A DNA stretch of 64,000 bases from Pelomonas sp. Root405. GTDB taxonomy: Bacteria; Pseudomonadota; Gammaproteobacteria; Burkholderiales; Burkholderiaceae_C. The translations under genes were made by a program, and so were the position numbers. Position 1 is the first letter of the stretch. Every line of letters begins with the position of its first letter. Below, piece by piece: positions 16,683-24,955 of the stretch. Where the stretch lies: NCBI RefSeq assembly GCF_001425165.1, contig NZ_LMDU01000001.1, positions 1,395,311 through 1,459,310 on the forward strand. The letters are read 5' to 3'. Under the pieces are notes generated by a model. That model made no database searches and had not been told where the DNA came from. It saw nothing but the letters and a program-made list of their open reading frames with translations.

Positions 16683-17819
16683 ATGAACACGAGCAACTCG
16701 CAGCGCCTGGCCATTGGCGGTGCGCTCCTGCTGGCGGCTGCCGCAGCGGTGGGCATGCAGGGCCTCTTCACCGTGAAGTCGGGCTCGGGCGTGCCGATGG
16801 GCGCCTCGGTGCGAACACCGCAACATGTGGCGACCTTGATCTCCACGCTGGAGCCGTATGTGCCGTCGCTCCACCACAGGCCCGAGAACGACCGCTACAC
16901 GGTCAGCCTGCTGCTGGCGCCGGTGGACGGGCGCTCGGGCGAGCAACTCATCCCCATCGCCAAGGGCAAGCGCGCCGGCGAGCTGACGCTGGCGCGCCTG
17001 CTGGGCGGTGATGGCCGGATGGTGTGGTTCAACGTGGCGGGGCTGGGTGGCGTGGATGTGGCCTCACGCAAGCTCATCGGCCCCGCCGAGCTGGGGCGGG
17101 CCAATGCCGGGCTGGACGAGTCCTGGGACGACTACCGGCGCGTCGAGTTCGACCAGCGGCTGCGTGTGACCTCACCCGACCGCCAGCGCGTCCACGCCAT
17201 CGACCCCGCCACGCTGCGCGCCGAGCCCGTGGCGCCGGCCAAGGCGAAGCCGCCGTTCACCCCCGACGTGCAGGACTTCCTGAGCGTGGGTGCGCACCCG
17301 GCGTCGCACCAGTGGCTGGCCCTGCTGTCGCCGCGACAGGCGGCGCGCGAGTTCAGGCCCGGCCAGCGGCTGTCGCCGGTGATTGCGGCAGAAAGCGCCA
17401 AGGTGATGCGGCGCCTGCACCGCGCCGAGCTGGGGCCGGTGACGGACCGCGGCATGCGCACTATCCAGTCGCTGACGCCGCTGTCGGCCGACGAGTACTT
17501 CAACGCGGCCTTCGTGCGCAGCGGCAACGCGGGCGAGCCCATCCGTGTCGCCTCGCCGGACAGCTTGCTGATGACCTACAACGCCTCGGCAAGCCTTGGC
17601 GCCACCGTGGTCGTGGCCCGCGTGGACAGCGCCGGCAAGTTGCTGTGGCGGGTAGACACGGGCATCGAGCGCTTCAAGCTGTCGCAGATCCTGCCGGGCT
17701 CGCCCTGGGTGGCCTTTATCGGCACGCGGCCGCCGGTGCCTAACAAGGTGTCCGAGCCGCTGCTGGTGCGGGTGAACAGCGAGACCGGCGCCATGGTCAG
17801 CACTTCCTTGTGGAAGTGA
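16683..17819 (+). CDS. hypothetical exported protein (PA2928-like)
   Basis: This is a 378-residue protein with a hydrophobic N-terminal segment (LAIGGALLLAAAAAVGMQGLF) acting as signal or anchor. The extracytoplasmic part has beta-propeller-like passages (RMVWFNVAGLGGVDVASRKL, TVVVARVDSAGKLLWRVDTGI, PLLVRVNSETGAMV), suggesting a family related to the Pseudomonas PA2928 group. That naming is from pattern memory and tentative. It stands alone on the plus strand between two minus-strand groups. Confidence 0.6.
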   Translation: MNTSNSQRLAIGGALLLAAAAAVGMQGLFTVKSGSGVPMGASVRTPQHVATLISTLEPYVPSLHHRPENDRYTVSLLLAPVDGRSGEQLIPIAKGKRAGELTLARLLGGDGRMVWFNVAGLGGVDVASRKLIGPAELGRANAGLDESWDDYRRVEFDQRLRVTSPDRQRVHAIDPATLRAEPVAPAKAKPPFTPDVQDFLSVGAHPASHQWLALLSPRQAAREFRPGQRLSPVIAAESAKVMRRLHRAELGPVTDRGMRTIQSLTPLSADEYFNAAFVRSGNAGEPIRVASPDSLLMTYNASASLGATVVVARVDSAGKLLWRVDTGIERFKLSQILPGSPWVAFIGTRPPVPNKVSEPLLVRVNSETGAMVSTSLWK

Positions 17820-17835
17820 GCATCCTGCCGGTGCG

Positions 17836-18555
17836 TCAGGGTGGGCTCATCGAGCGCCAGATGACCCGCCAGGTGTCCAGCTCTGACAAGGGCTGGCCCT
17901 GCTCCGCGCGCCACAGCGCCAGGCGGCAGAACGAGCGCAGCAGGGGCCAGAGGTCGGCCTCCTCGCTGCAAGACGCCTCGGACGGGTAATCGCCCTCATC
18001 GGTGCGCACGAAGCGGCCGGTACGCCACATGAGGGTGCTGCTGCCTTCCTTGTCGGACCGGTTGAAGCGCGCCTCTCGTTTCAGCGCATGAACGATGGCT
18101 TGCTGAATGGCTTCGACGCTGTCCGGGCAGGTGAGCGCCGACGGATGCTGCGATGGCTGCGGGCCAAGGCGGGCTTGAGCGGGCAGGCGCTGCGTGGCGC
18201 CTTCAGCGCCCAGCGGCTGATCGAGCGGCGCGTGCGACCGGCGGATCGCGTCCATGCTGGGCAGCGCCGGCGCCGCAACCGGTGGCAGCAGCACGAAGAA
18301 GTGGCGCCCTGCGTCCGTGAACTCGCCGCTGGTGATGGCGCTGTTGCGGGCGCGGAAGTCCAGGCCCTGGCCGCTGGCGACCGGGCGCGTTGTCAAGGCA
18401 CGGACCAGCAGCACGTACGCGCCCACGGGCGGCGCCGGGAAGCTGTGGCCGATGTCCTCGATGGCGTTGCCCGCTGCCAGCTCCGCGTGCACCAGGTCGC
18501 GCAGGGCGCAGGGAAAGCGCGCCAGATCTGCGTGCTGTTCAGCGGTCAGGTGCAT
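17836..18555 (-). CDS. hypothetical protein
   Basis: This is a 239-residue soluble protein with no signal peptide or recognised domain. Visible features are an N-terminal stretch with many acidic and histidine residues (MHLTAEQHADLARFPCALRDLVHAELA) and a C-terminal part rich in Trp and Arg (DTWRVIWRSM). The ATG at 18555 is used because longer versions run into the WG-repeat gene, which ends 22 bases upstream; this start has only a weak ribosome site. It is probably cotranscribed with the WG-repeat gene. Confidence 0.5.
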   Translation of the reverse strand: MHLTAEQHADLARFPCALRDLVHAELAAGNAIEDIGHSFPAPPVGAYVLLVRALTTRPVASGQGLDFRARNSAITSGEFTDAGRHFFVLLPPVAAPALPSMDAIRRSHAPLDQPLGAEGATQRLPAQARLGPQPSQHPSALTCPDSVEAIQQAIVHALKREARFNRSDKEGSSTLMWRTGRFVRTDEGDYPSEASCSEEADLWPLLRSFCRLALWRAEQGQPLSELDTWRVIWRSMSPP

Positions 18556-18577
18556 GCCGATGCGGAGCTCAAGGTGC

Positions 18578-19762
18578 TCAGGGATTGGCGCTGCGCCACA
18601 CGGCCAGCCCGTCGGCATTGATGTAGCTGGAGCTTCGCCCCGCACCCACGAATGCCAGGCCACGGCTGAAGGGCCGTGCAAAGCTGTATTGCGGCGCGAT
18701 GACGGTCTTGCCGCGATTGTCGATATAGCCGTGCAGCTTTCCCAGCTTGACCACCGCCAGACCTTCCGAGAACGACCAGGCGCGGTCCACCGCCGGCTGC
18801 AGCTGCACCTGGCCCTGCGCGTCGATGAACAGGATGCGGTCGCCTTGTTTCACCAGGGCCAGGCCGTCGGCGAAGTCCTCTGCCGTGTCGTACTGGGCCG
18901 GCACGATCAACCGGCCCGCGCGGTCGATGTAGCCGTACTTGCCGTCCACCCACACGCGGGCGCGGCCCTCGCTGAACTCGCTGGCCTGCTCGAAGCGCGG
19001 CGGCACGAGCAGCTCGCCGGCCACGGTCATGTAGCCCTGCTTGCGACCCTCCCACACACGCACCATGCCCTCGGCCGGGATGCCGACGAAGTCGATCTTG
19101 GGCGGCGTGATGTCGCGCCCCGTCGCATCGAACACGCGGTGCGTGCGCTGCTTGCTTTCACTGCGCACCAGGCCGCTGGTGGCGGGCAGCAGCTTGTCGT
19201 GCTGGGCGGCCACCACCAGCTTGCCGGTGCGGTTGATGGTGCCGTACTTGGTGCTGCCCCAGGCGTCGTCCAGGCCCACCACCGCCACACCGCCCGAGAA
19301 AGGCCCGGCACTGTCGTAGGCGGGTTTGATCGCCCAGGCACCGGCAGCGTCCACATAGCCCCAGCGCGCACGGCCCTGTGCGTCCTTGCCCAGCGCCGGC
19401 ATCAGGCCTTCGGTGTAGGGCAGCGTCCAGGCCGCCTGCGGTGCCACCACCATGCGGCCGGCTCCGTCCAGATAGGCGGTTCGCTGGCCCTTGCGCACCA
19501 GCGTCAAGGGCTGGCCCGGGATCACTTCCTGGAACTCCGGCGGCAGCACGACGCGGCCCTGGGCGTCGATCAGACCGAAGAGGTCGCCCTCCCGGATGGT
19601 GTGCAGCACCGCTTCGGCCGGCACGGGCGTCGCCGCCATCGGGGCTCGGGCCACCAGCAGGCCGCACATCGCCAGCAGGCATTGCACGGTCTTGCGCACC
19701 CATGGCACGAGGCCACGCTTCGGTGGCTGCTTGTCGGGGGTGGTCATGGCGGGTGTGGCCAT
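18578..19762 (-). CDS. exported WG-repeat protein
   Basis: This is a 394-residue protein with an N-terminal hydrophobic segment (VQCLLAMCGLLVARAPMAA) and at least eight WG/beta-propeller-type repeats. Examples are FGLIDAQGRVVLPPEF, WGYVDAAGAWAIKPAYDSAGPF, YGTINRTGKLVVAA, YGYIDRAGRLIVPAQYDTAEDF and HGYIDNRGKTVIAPQYSFARPF. WG repeats occur in many exported bacterial proteins with mostly unknown roles, probably in binding. The ATG at 19762 overlaps the preceding gene's stop by one base (TGATG). Confidence 0.85.
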   Translation of the reverse strand: MATPAMTTPDKQPPKRGLVPWVRKTVQCLLAMCGLLVARAPMAATPVPAEAVLHTIREGDLFGLIDAQGRVVLPPEFQEVIPGQPLTLVRKGQRTAYLDGAGRMVVAPQAAWTLPYTEGLMPALGKDAQGRARWGYVDAAGAWAIKPAYDSAGPFSGGVAVVGLDDAWGSTKYGTINRTGKLVVAAQHDKLLPATSGLVRSESKQRTHRVFDATGRDITPPKIDFVGIPAEGMVRVWEGRKQGYMTVAGELLVPPRFEQASEFSEGRARVWVDGKYGYIDRAGRLIVPAQYDTAEDFADGLALVKQGDRILFIDAQGQVQLQPAVDRAWSFSEGLAVVKLGKLHGYIDNRGKTVIAPQYSFARPFSRGLAFVGAGRSSSYINADGLAVWRSANP

Positions 19763-20247
19763 CACTGTTGGTAGAAGTAGTAGCAGCCCAGCATCGTTCC
19801 CAGCTCGGGCTTGCTCAGCGGCGCGGTCAGCATGGCGGTGCGCTTCTCGGCAATCGGGCGATCGCACATCAGCGCGCCGTCGCTCTTCTCGCAGTTGCCC
19901 AGCGGCTGCCCGACGAGCTGTTCATAGGCAGGCTTCACGTCATTGGCCACCGCCTTGACCGTGACGGCAAAGCCCAGGCCCATGCCGATGCTCTGCGGCG
20001 TGATCTCGATGATGGGTTTGCCCAGCCAGCTCGTCGGCCGACGCGGCTTCCACGTCGGCGCACGGTCGTCCTGCACGAAGTGAGTCTTGATGACGTCGGC
20101 AAACTTCTGCGCGCGTGCCGGGTCGTCCTTCATGTCCAGCCAGGAATCCTGGCAGGAGGCCAGGCGCGACAAGGTGTCTTGCGGTTCGGCGGCCTGGGCC
20201 GCAGTGCCGATCACCAGCAGGGCAACGGCCGTGGAAAAGTGGTTCAT
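19762..20247 (-). CDS. small exported protein of unknown function
   Basis: This is a 161-residue periplasmic protein with a signal peptide (MNHFSTAVALLVIGTAAQAA) and four cysteines after cleavage (SCQDSW, GNCEKSDGALMC, LGCYYFYQQ), likely forming disulfides. The ATG at 20247 is supported by GGAG seven bases upstream; the longer frame is arginine-rich shadow. No family is recognised. It is coupled to the WG-repeat gene, which hints at a shared process. Confidence 0.65.
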   Translation of the reverse strand: MNHFSTAVALLVIGTAAQAAEPQDTLSRLASCQDSWLDMKDDPARAQKFADVIKTHFVQDDRAPTWKPRRPTSWLGKPIIEITPQSIGMGLGFAVTVKAVANDVKPAYEQLVGQPLGNCEKSDGALMCDRPIAEKRTAMLTAPLSKPELGTMLGCYYFYQQ

Positions 20248-20344
20248 CGATGGGCTCCGGTTGTGTATGCCGGCACGATGCCTTGCCCCGGTTTCAAGCG
20301 CGTTGCCTGAGGGGCGTGCGCTTGTTTCGTTGGTTGCAGCGTGG

Positions 20345-21772
20345 CTATTGGCCGCCCAGTTCGCGAATGAAATCGTCGCGCTCCATCGACAGCGCCGCAC
20401 CTTCGCCGCCACTGGTGGCGCTGCCCGCGTAGCTGTAGGCCCACTCCACCGCCTTGCTGCGTGCATGGGCTGCACCGGCCGTGTCGCCGGCCTGGGCCAG
20501 GCGCAGCATGCGTCTGCGGTACATGTGGGCAATCGACATCAGCACGCCGATGTGGTCGCAGCCCCGGCGCATGGCCTGCTCGGCTTCTTCCAGCCGGTCC
20601 TGCGCCTCGAGCGCGTCTGCCTCTCGTGCCCATTCGGGCCGGTCGTCGTCGGGGGCCGGCGGCTCGAATTCCATCTGGAACTGGATGCCGTACAGCAGCA
20701 CCTCGCCCAGGTCGCCGGCCATCTTGGCTTGCTCGCGCGTGGTCGTCACGCGCGCACGCAGCGCCGTCTCGGGCGCATTGCCGGCCACCAGCAGGTGCAA
20801 CTGCGCGATCGGCTCGGCGCCGTCGTCGATGTCGAACACCGCCAGGCCCACGGTGGCGCCACTGGCGATGCGCTGGCACTGCGGCGCGGGGTAGTCGGCG
20901 CGCGCTTGCGCCTCGATGCGGCCGAGCAAGGCCTGCAGGTCGCCCTCGGGCGCGGGCAGTTGCTCCAGGCTGATCTGCACCGAGCTGTCGGGGTGCAGCA
21001 GCAGCAGGCGCCGGCTGTCGTCCAGCAGGTGCCAGCCCAGCGGCACGGCCAGCACGGCCTGCAGCGCCGGGCTGACCACCCAGGCCCGGCCGTTGTCTTC
21101 GTCCATCGCCTGGATGCGCGGCGCAAAGCCCTTGCCTTGTTCGAGCAGCGCCTGGTTGATGGGATGGGTCTGCTCCAGCGTGGCGCGGCCACCGGCCAAG
21201 GCGAAGCTGCTGATGTCGGGCAGCGTCATGTCGTCGCCCGGCGCCGCGGTCATCACCTCGGGCTGGGCGTGCAGCAACACCGTGGCGCCCTGCGGCGCGG
21301 CCAGCCGAAAGCTGGCCAGGACACGTTGCCAGACCTCGAACACGTGCGCGGCCAGCGCGTCCGGGCCGATGAGGCTGAGGTGCAGCAGCCGCCCGCCGTC
21401 TTCTGCAAAGGCAAAGAACATCGTCATCGGGCCGAAGTCGCCCTGCACGGCGCACTGGCCCAAGATGGCGGGCAGGTCGCCCAGGCTGGCCGGGCCCAGC
21501 GTGCTGGGCTGCACCTGGTGTTGCTGGATCAACCACAGTGCCCAGTCCTGCACCGTGCCTTCGTCGAAGGCCGGCCGGGCCGAGGCGACCAGGATGATGG
21601 CGGCATAGGGCGCCGCCACGGCGGCCAGACCGAACAGCCGGGTGGCGTCGTCGAAAGCGGGCTCTTCTTCCGGCAAGTCCTGCGCTTGCCAGCTGTCGGG
21701 CAGGTCGACGGAAAAGCCGAGGTTGGCGATGCGCGGGGCGAAGTCGCGCTGCACGAAAGTCGATGAGGTCAT
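20345..21772 (-). CDS. hypothetical protein with two related halves
   Basis: This is a 475-residue soluble protein. It contains two similar alpha/beta passages (ANLGFSVDLPDSWQAQDLPEEEPAF near residue 15 and ALQAVLAVPLGWHLLDDSRRLLLLHPDSSVQISLEQLP near 210) and ends in a helical region (RLEEAEQAMRRGCDHIGVLMSIAHMYRRRMLRLAQ) resembling a TPR-like segment. No signal peptide is seen with the ATG at 21772. The first part looks like an uncharacterised domain of the DUF1795/DcrB kind, but this is not firm. It probably begins the operon that continues into the exported small protein and WG-repeat genes. Confidence 0.6.
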   Translation of the reverse strand: MTSSTFVQRDFAPRIANLGFSVDLPDSWQAQDLPEEEPAFDDATRLFGLAAVAAPYAAIILVASARPAFDEGTVQDWALWLIQQHQVQPSTLGPASLGDLPAILGQCAVQGDFGPMTMFFAFAEDGGRLLHLSLIGPDALAAHVFEVWQRVLASFRLAAPQGATVLLHAQPEVMTAAPGDDMTLPDISSFALAGGRATLEQTHPINQALLEQGKGFAPRIQAMDEDNGRAWVVSPALQAVLAVPLGWHLLDDSRRLLLLHPDSSVQISLEQLPAPEGDLQALLGRIEAQARADYPAPQCQRIASGATVGLAVFDIDDGAEPIAQLHLLVAGNAPETALRARVTTTREQAKMAGDLGEVLLYGIQFQMEFEPPAPDDDRPEWAREADALEAQDRLEEAEQAMRRGCDHIGVLMSIAHMYRRRMLRLAQAGDTAGAAHARSKAVEWAYSYAGSATSGGEGAALSMERDDFIRELGGQ

Positions 21773-21908
21773 GGCGGTGTCCGCGAGGGTGGGCGATTCG
21801 CCATCGTGCGCGGGCGGCGTTTCAGTCGGATTTCGTCTGCGCGGGCGATGACACGCCGACGCTGAAACCATTGAAACAGTCGCCCGTGGGGGCACTGCAC
21901 CCCGGCGC

Positions 21909-22250
21909 TCACGCCTTCTTGACGAACTCCGACTTCAGCCCCATCGCACCGACGCCGTCGACCTTGCAGTCGATGTCGTGATCGGCGTCGACCAGACGGA
22001 TGCTCTTGACCTTGGTGCCAAGCTTCACCACCAGGGACGAGCCCTTGACCTTGAGGTCCTTGATCAGGATGACCGTGTCGCCGTCCTGCAGCACGTTGCC
22101 GACCGCGTCCTTGACGACGCGCACCTCTTCGGCGGCAGCCGCGGTGGGCGACGCCGACCACTCATGGCCGCACTCGGGGCAGATCAACTGAGCGCCGTCC
22201 TCGTAGGTGTACGCAGACTGGCATTTCGGGCAGGCGGGCAGGGTGGTCAT
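21909..22250 (-). CDS. yjdM: YjdM/PhnA-family zinc-ribbon protein
   Basis: This is a 113-residue protein, the usual length of YjdM (formerly PhnA). The N-terminal zinc ribbon is [25 protein letters not shown], and the rest is the conserved PhnA domain with [22 protein letters not shown] and [33 protein letters not shown]. The biochemical role is not established; it is not a phosphonate enzyme despite the old name. The ATG at 22250 places the ribbon near the N-terminus as in the family. The gene follows a tRNA terminator, so it needs its own promoter. Confidence 0.92.
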   Translation of the reverse strand: MTTLPACPKCQSAYTYEDGAQLICPECGHEWSASPTAAAAEEVRVVKDAVGNVLQDGDTVILIKDLKVKGSSLVVKLGTKVKSIRLVDADHDIDCKVDGVGAMGLKSEFVKKA

Positions 22251-22275
22251 GGGTTCTCTCTTGGCTCGGCTCGGC

Positions 22276-22311
22276 AAGAAAAAAGCCCCACAGGCTTGCG
22301 CATGTGAGGCT
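22276..22311 (-). terminator. intrinsic terminator of the tRNA-Asn operon
   Basis: On the minus strand AGCCTCACA (22311-22303) pairs with TGTGGGGCT (22292-22284) in a nine-pair stem with one G-U pair. It is followed by a TTTTTTC-TT run (22283-22277). It lies eight bases after the second tRNA-Asn gene. Confidence 0.85.
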
Positions 22312-22318
22312 TCTGATT

Positions 22319-22394
22319 TGGCTCCCCGACCTGGGCTCGAACCAGGGACCTACGGATTAACAGTCCGGCGCTCTACCGACTGAGCTATCGAGGA
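22319..22394 (-). tRNA. tRNA-Asn (GTT), downstream copy
   Basis: This 76-base gene starts TCCTCGATAGCTCAG and ends with an encoded CCA. The anticodon GTT lies in the loop CTGTTAA, and the T-arm reads GGTTCGAGCC. It is identical to the copy at 22457-22532 and lies 62 bases after it on the minus strand, so both are probably processed from one transcript that ends at the terminator beside it. Confidence 0.97.
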
Positions 22395-22456
22395 ATTGTC
22401 TGTGACGACCGCCCGCCGTTCGGTTGCAGCGGGCTCTTTTTGCGGTGATGTTCTGT

Positions 22457-22532
22457 TGGCTCCCCGACCTGGGCTCGAACCAGGGACCTACGGATTAACA
22501 GTCCGGCGCTCTACCGACTGAGCTATCGAGGA
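22457..22532 (-). tRNA. tRNA-Asn (GTT), promoter-proximal copy
   Basis: This second, identical 76-base tRNA-Asn gene has anticodon GTT and an encoded CCA. A strong sigma-70 promoter lies just upstream at 22545-22574. The spacer to the next copy holds no gene. Confidence 0.97.
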
Positions 22533-22544
22533 ACAGAGCCCGCG

Positions 22545-22574
22545 ATTATAGAGACTTTTTCGGGTGCTTCACAA
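22545..22574 (-). promoter_or_regulatory. sigma-70 promoter of the tRNA-Asn pair
   Basis: On the minus strand TTGTGA (22574-22569) is followed after 18 bases by a perfect TATAAT (22550-22545), placing initiation about 22537, five bases before the tRNA. The -35 element overlaps the stop codon of the upstream TonB receptor gene, so the tRNA promoter is embedded in the end of that gene. Confidence 0.75.
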
Positions 22575-24701
22575 GCGGACCTCAAGACTTGCACGCAAAG
22601 TCCGCGGCGCCAGGGGGTAGAGGTAGCTGTGCTCGAACTGCCAGGGCGACTCGCGCCAGGCGCGGCGGTTGGTGACGTTGTCGACGGCGGCGCGCCAGAT
22701 CCATGTCTGGTTGCCAGCGCCCTGCGTGTAGCGAAGGCCGGCGTCGGCCACGGTCCAGGCAGGCACGGTGATGCTGTTGTCGGGCGTCGCGAAGCGCCGG
22801 CCTTCGTGCCGCAGGCCAGCTTGCACCTGCAGGCCGGGCAGCAGGTCGTGACGCAGTTGTGCCTTGATCGTGGTCTGCGGCACGTTGGGCGGCAGCAGGC
22901 CGTTGAGACTGCCGTCGGCACTGCCGCCGCGCCGCGCATGCAGGCGGGTGGCGCTGGCGAACAGCCCGCCGCCGTTCCACTTGAGGTCGGCGCTGGCTTC
23001 GATGCCGCGGTGGCGGGCGAAGCCGTCGGCGCGGCGCTCGCAGCTGTTGTCCTCGTCGCAGAAGCTGAAGCCGGGCAGGGCGACGTCACGCCATGCGGGT
23101 CGCCGGATGTCGAAGACGGTCAGCGAGCCCTCGACGCGCTGGGTGCCGGTCTTCACGCCGGCTTCGAGCTGGCGGCTCTTCAATGCTCGCAGGGCCTGGC
23201 CGGCGTTGACGTAGCGCGGTCGGTTTGGTGTGACCTCGCTTTCTACGCCCTGGCCCCAGCTGGCATAGACCAGCCAGTTGCTGGCGACCGCATGGCTAAG
23301 GGCGATCCACGGTGTCGTGACGCTCTGCGTGTAGTCGGTCGGCCGCGAGCCGTCGGTGCGCACGCTTTCGCGATGCAGGCGGGTGTGGCGCAGGCCCAGC
23401 CAGGCGGTGGTGTCGGCACCGAGCGCCACGCGGTCGCGCAGGTAGAGCTCGTTGCTGCGCTCGTCACGGTTGGTGTTCTCGTCGGTCAGGTCGGGCGACG
23501 GTGGCGTGACGGCGCTGCCGTCGATGTTGCCGGTGCCGGCGTAGTTGTAGGCCTGGCGTTGGAAGCGGCTCTTGAATTGGGTGCTCAGTCCACCGACGGT
23601 GACGTCATGGCGCATGCCGGCCAACTGCAGGGGGCCGCTGGCAGAGATGTCCAGCGAGGTGGTGTCGCGACGCTCGTTCTCGCTGCGGAAATCGTAGAGG
23701 TCAAAACTACCGTCCGCGCAGTAGCGGCTGTAGTCCTCGACGGCAAAGCAGCCGAAGGGGAAGGCCATGCGGTCATCGGTGCGCAGGCGCTGGATGCCGA
23801 GGGCGGCCTGCGCGCGCCAGTCGCCCGTCAGCTTGTGCTGTACGCGCAACGAGGCATGCGTGTTGTCGAAAACAACCGGCAGGCTCCAGGGCTGGTTGTT
23901 GAGGTTCAGACGGGGGTCGACGCCCTTGGCGTCGGGCAGGCGGTTGCCGAGCAGGCTGAAACCGGCCTGACTGGGTTGGCTCTGGCGGTTGAACTCGATC
24001 TCGGCTTCGACGAGTGTGCCGGCGCCAACGCGCCAGTCGGCTGCCAGTGCGGCGGTGTGCGCCCGGCCATCGCTGCTTCGCAACTGCGGCTCCAGGTGGG
24101 CCGCCGCGAGGTTCACGCGCAGGCCGAATTCGCGGCGTGCGCCCAAGCGCTGCGAGTGGTCGATGCTGGCTTCAACCGTGCCGCCCTGGATGGCGCCGAG
24201 CGTCAGCGTCGTCGCGTCCTCGGCAAGCGGGCGCTTGACGACGAGGTTGACAAGGCCGGCCGGCGCGCTGGTGCCCGCCTGCATGCCGGAGCTGCCTTTC
24301 AGCAGCTCGACGGCCGACTTGTTGGCCAGCGACAGCACGGTCTGGCCGGTCATGGGCAGGCCGTCGCGGCGCAGGTTGAAACGGCTGTCCACGTCGAAGC
24401 CGCGCACCTTGAGCTGCGACCAGTAGCCGACCGCGTTGTAGCTGTCGGAGACCGAGGCATCGAGCTTGGTCAGGCCCGAGAGGTCGCTGATGCCCAGGTC
24501 GGCCAGGCGCTCGGCGGACAGGCTGATGGCCTGCATGGGCAGCTTGGCCGGCGGGTCGCTGAAGCCGGTGAGGCCCGGCGCGGCCTCGGTGGCCCTGCCA
24601 GTCACGCTGACTTGAGGCAAGGTCTGTGCGTGGGCCAGGCCGGCCAGAAGCAGCGCCGTGGCGGCGCCGAGGGTGGAGCGGGTAAGAGTCAGAGTTGCCA
24701 T
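22569..24701 (-). CDS. TonB-dependent receptor, probably for a thiamin compound
   Basis: This 710-residue outer-membrane receptor has a signal peptide (ending LAGLAHA), a plug domain (LPMQAISLSAERLADLGISDLS... VRGFDVDSRFNLRRDGLP, ELLKGSSGMQAGTSAPAGLVNLVVKRP) and a long beta-barrel ending SLEVRL. By sequence it belongs to the ferric-siderophore receptor class. However, a TPP riboswitch lies in its leader (24783-24863), which is strong evidence that the cargo is thiamin or a precursor. Energy would come from TonB-ExbB-ExbD. The ATG at 24701 gives the signal peptide. Disulfide pairs in extracellular loops are likely (CFAVEDYSRYC, CDEDNSC). Confidence 0.88.
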   Translation of the reverse strand: MATLTLTRSTLGAATALLLAGLAHAQTLPQVSVTGRATEAAPGLTGFSDPPAKLPMQAISLSAERLADLGISDLSGLTKLDASVSDSYNAVGYWSQLKVRGFDVDSRFNLRRDGLPMTGQTVLSLANKSAVELLKGSSGMQAGTSAPAGLVNLVVKRPLAEDATTLTLGAIQGGTVEASIDHSQRLGARREFGLRVNLAAAHLEPQLRSSDGRAHTAALAADWRVGAGTLVEAEIEFNRQSQPSQAGFSLLGNRLPDAKGVDPRLNLNNQPWSLPVVFDNTHASLRVQHKLTGDWRAQAALGIQRLRTDDRMAFPFGCFAVEDYSRYCADGSFDLYDFRSENERRDTTSLDISASGPLQLAGMRHDVTVGGLSTQFKSRFQRQAYNYAGTGNIDGSAVTPPSPDLTDENTNRDERSNELYLRDRVALGADTTAWLGLRHTRLHRESVRTDGSRPTDYTQSVTTPWIALSHAVASNWLVYASWGQGVESEVTPNRPRYVNAGQALRALKSRQLEAGVKTGTQRVEGSLTVFDIRRPAWRDVALPGFSFCDEDNSCERRADGFARHRGIEASADLKWNGGGLFASATRLHARRGGSADGSLNGLLPPNVPQTTIKAQLRHDLLPGLQVQAGLRHEGRRFATPDNSITVPAWTVADAGLRYTQGAGNQTWIWRAAVDNVTNRRAWRESPWQFEHSYLYPLAPRTLRASLEVRL

Positions 24702-24782
24702 CGGAATGCAAAGCGATGGCAGGTCGGCAAACGACAGAGCCCAGGAGCGGGAGACGAAAGATTCGGCCTGGGCTTTCAGCGT

Positions 24783-24863
24783 GCTTCCCTGCGCGAGGAT
24801 TACCTCAATCAGGTTCAAAGGGACTGTCTCAGTCGATGGCGCCAGGCCATCAACACCCCTAGC
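24783..24863 (-). promoter_or_regulatory. TPP riboswitch (THI element)
   Basis: Reading the minus strand, this stretch has the conserved elements of the thiamin-pyrophosphate aptamer in order: GCTAGGGGTG (from 24863), a variable hairpin, CTGAGA (24832-24827), CCTTTGAACCTGAT (24821-24808) and the closing CAGGGAAGC. The first GCT pairs with the last AGC as helix P1. Between the aptamer and the receptor ATG, AGCCCAGG (24774-24767) pairs perfectly with CCTGGGCT (24745-24738), a candidate expression platform. By family knowledge, TPP binding turns expression off. Confidence 0.92.
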
Positions 24864-24900
24864 GAAGAGCTGCCAGACACGTCTGGCAACAGGCGGCATT

Positions 24901-24936
24901 CTAAAAGCAAACGACCCGCAGAGCCGCGGGCCGTTG
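24901..24936 (-). terminator. intrinsic terminator of the sulfate/ferredoxin operon
   Basis: On the minus strand ACGGCCCGC (24934-24926) pairs with GCGGGTCGT (24919-24911), with one G-U pair, around a six-base loop. It is followed by TTGCTTTTAG. It lies 20 bases after the ferredoxin-NADP reductase stop and before the riboswitch of the next gene. Confidence 0.7.
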
Positions 24937-24955
24937 TCTAGACAAGCGGCAAGCT

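Noticed and set aside
22569-24701. Naming the TonB receptor a siderophore receptor
   Set aside because: The class match is real, but the TPP riboswitch in its leader outweighs it for the likely cargo.
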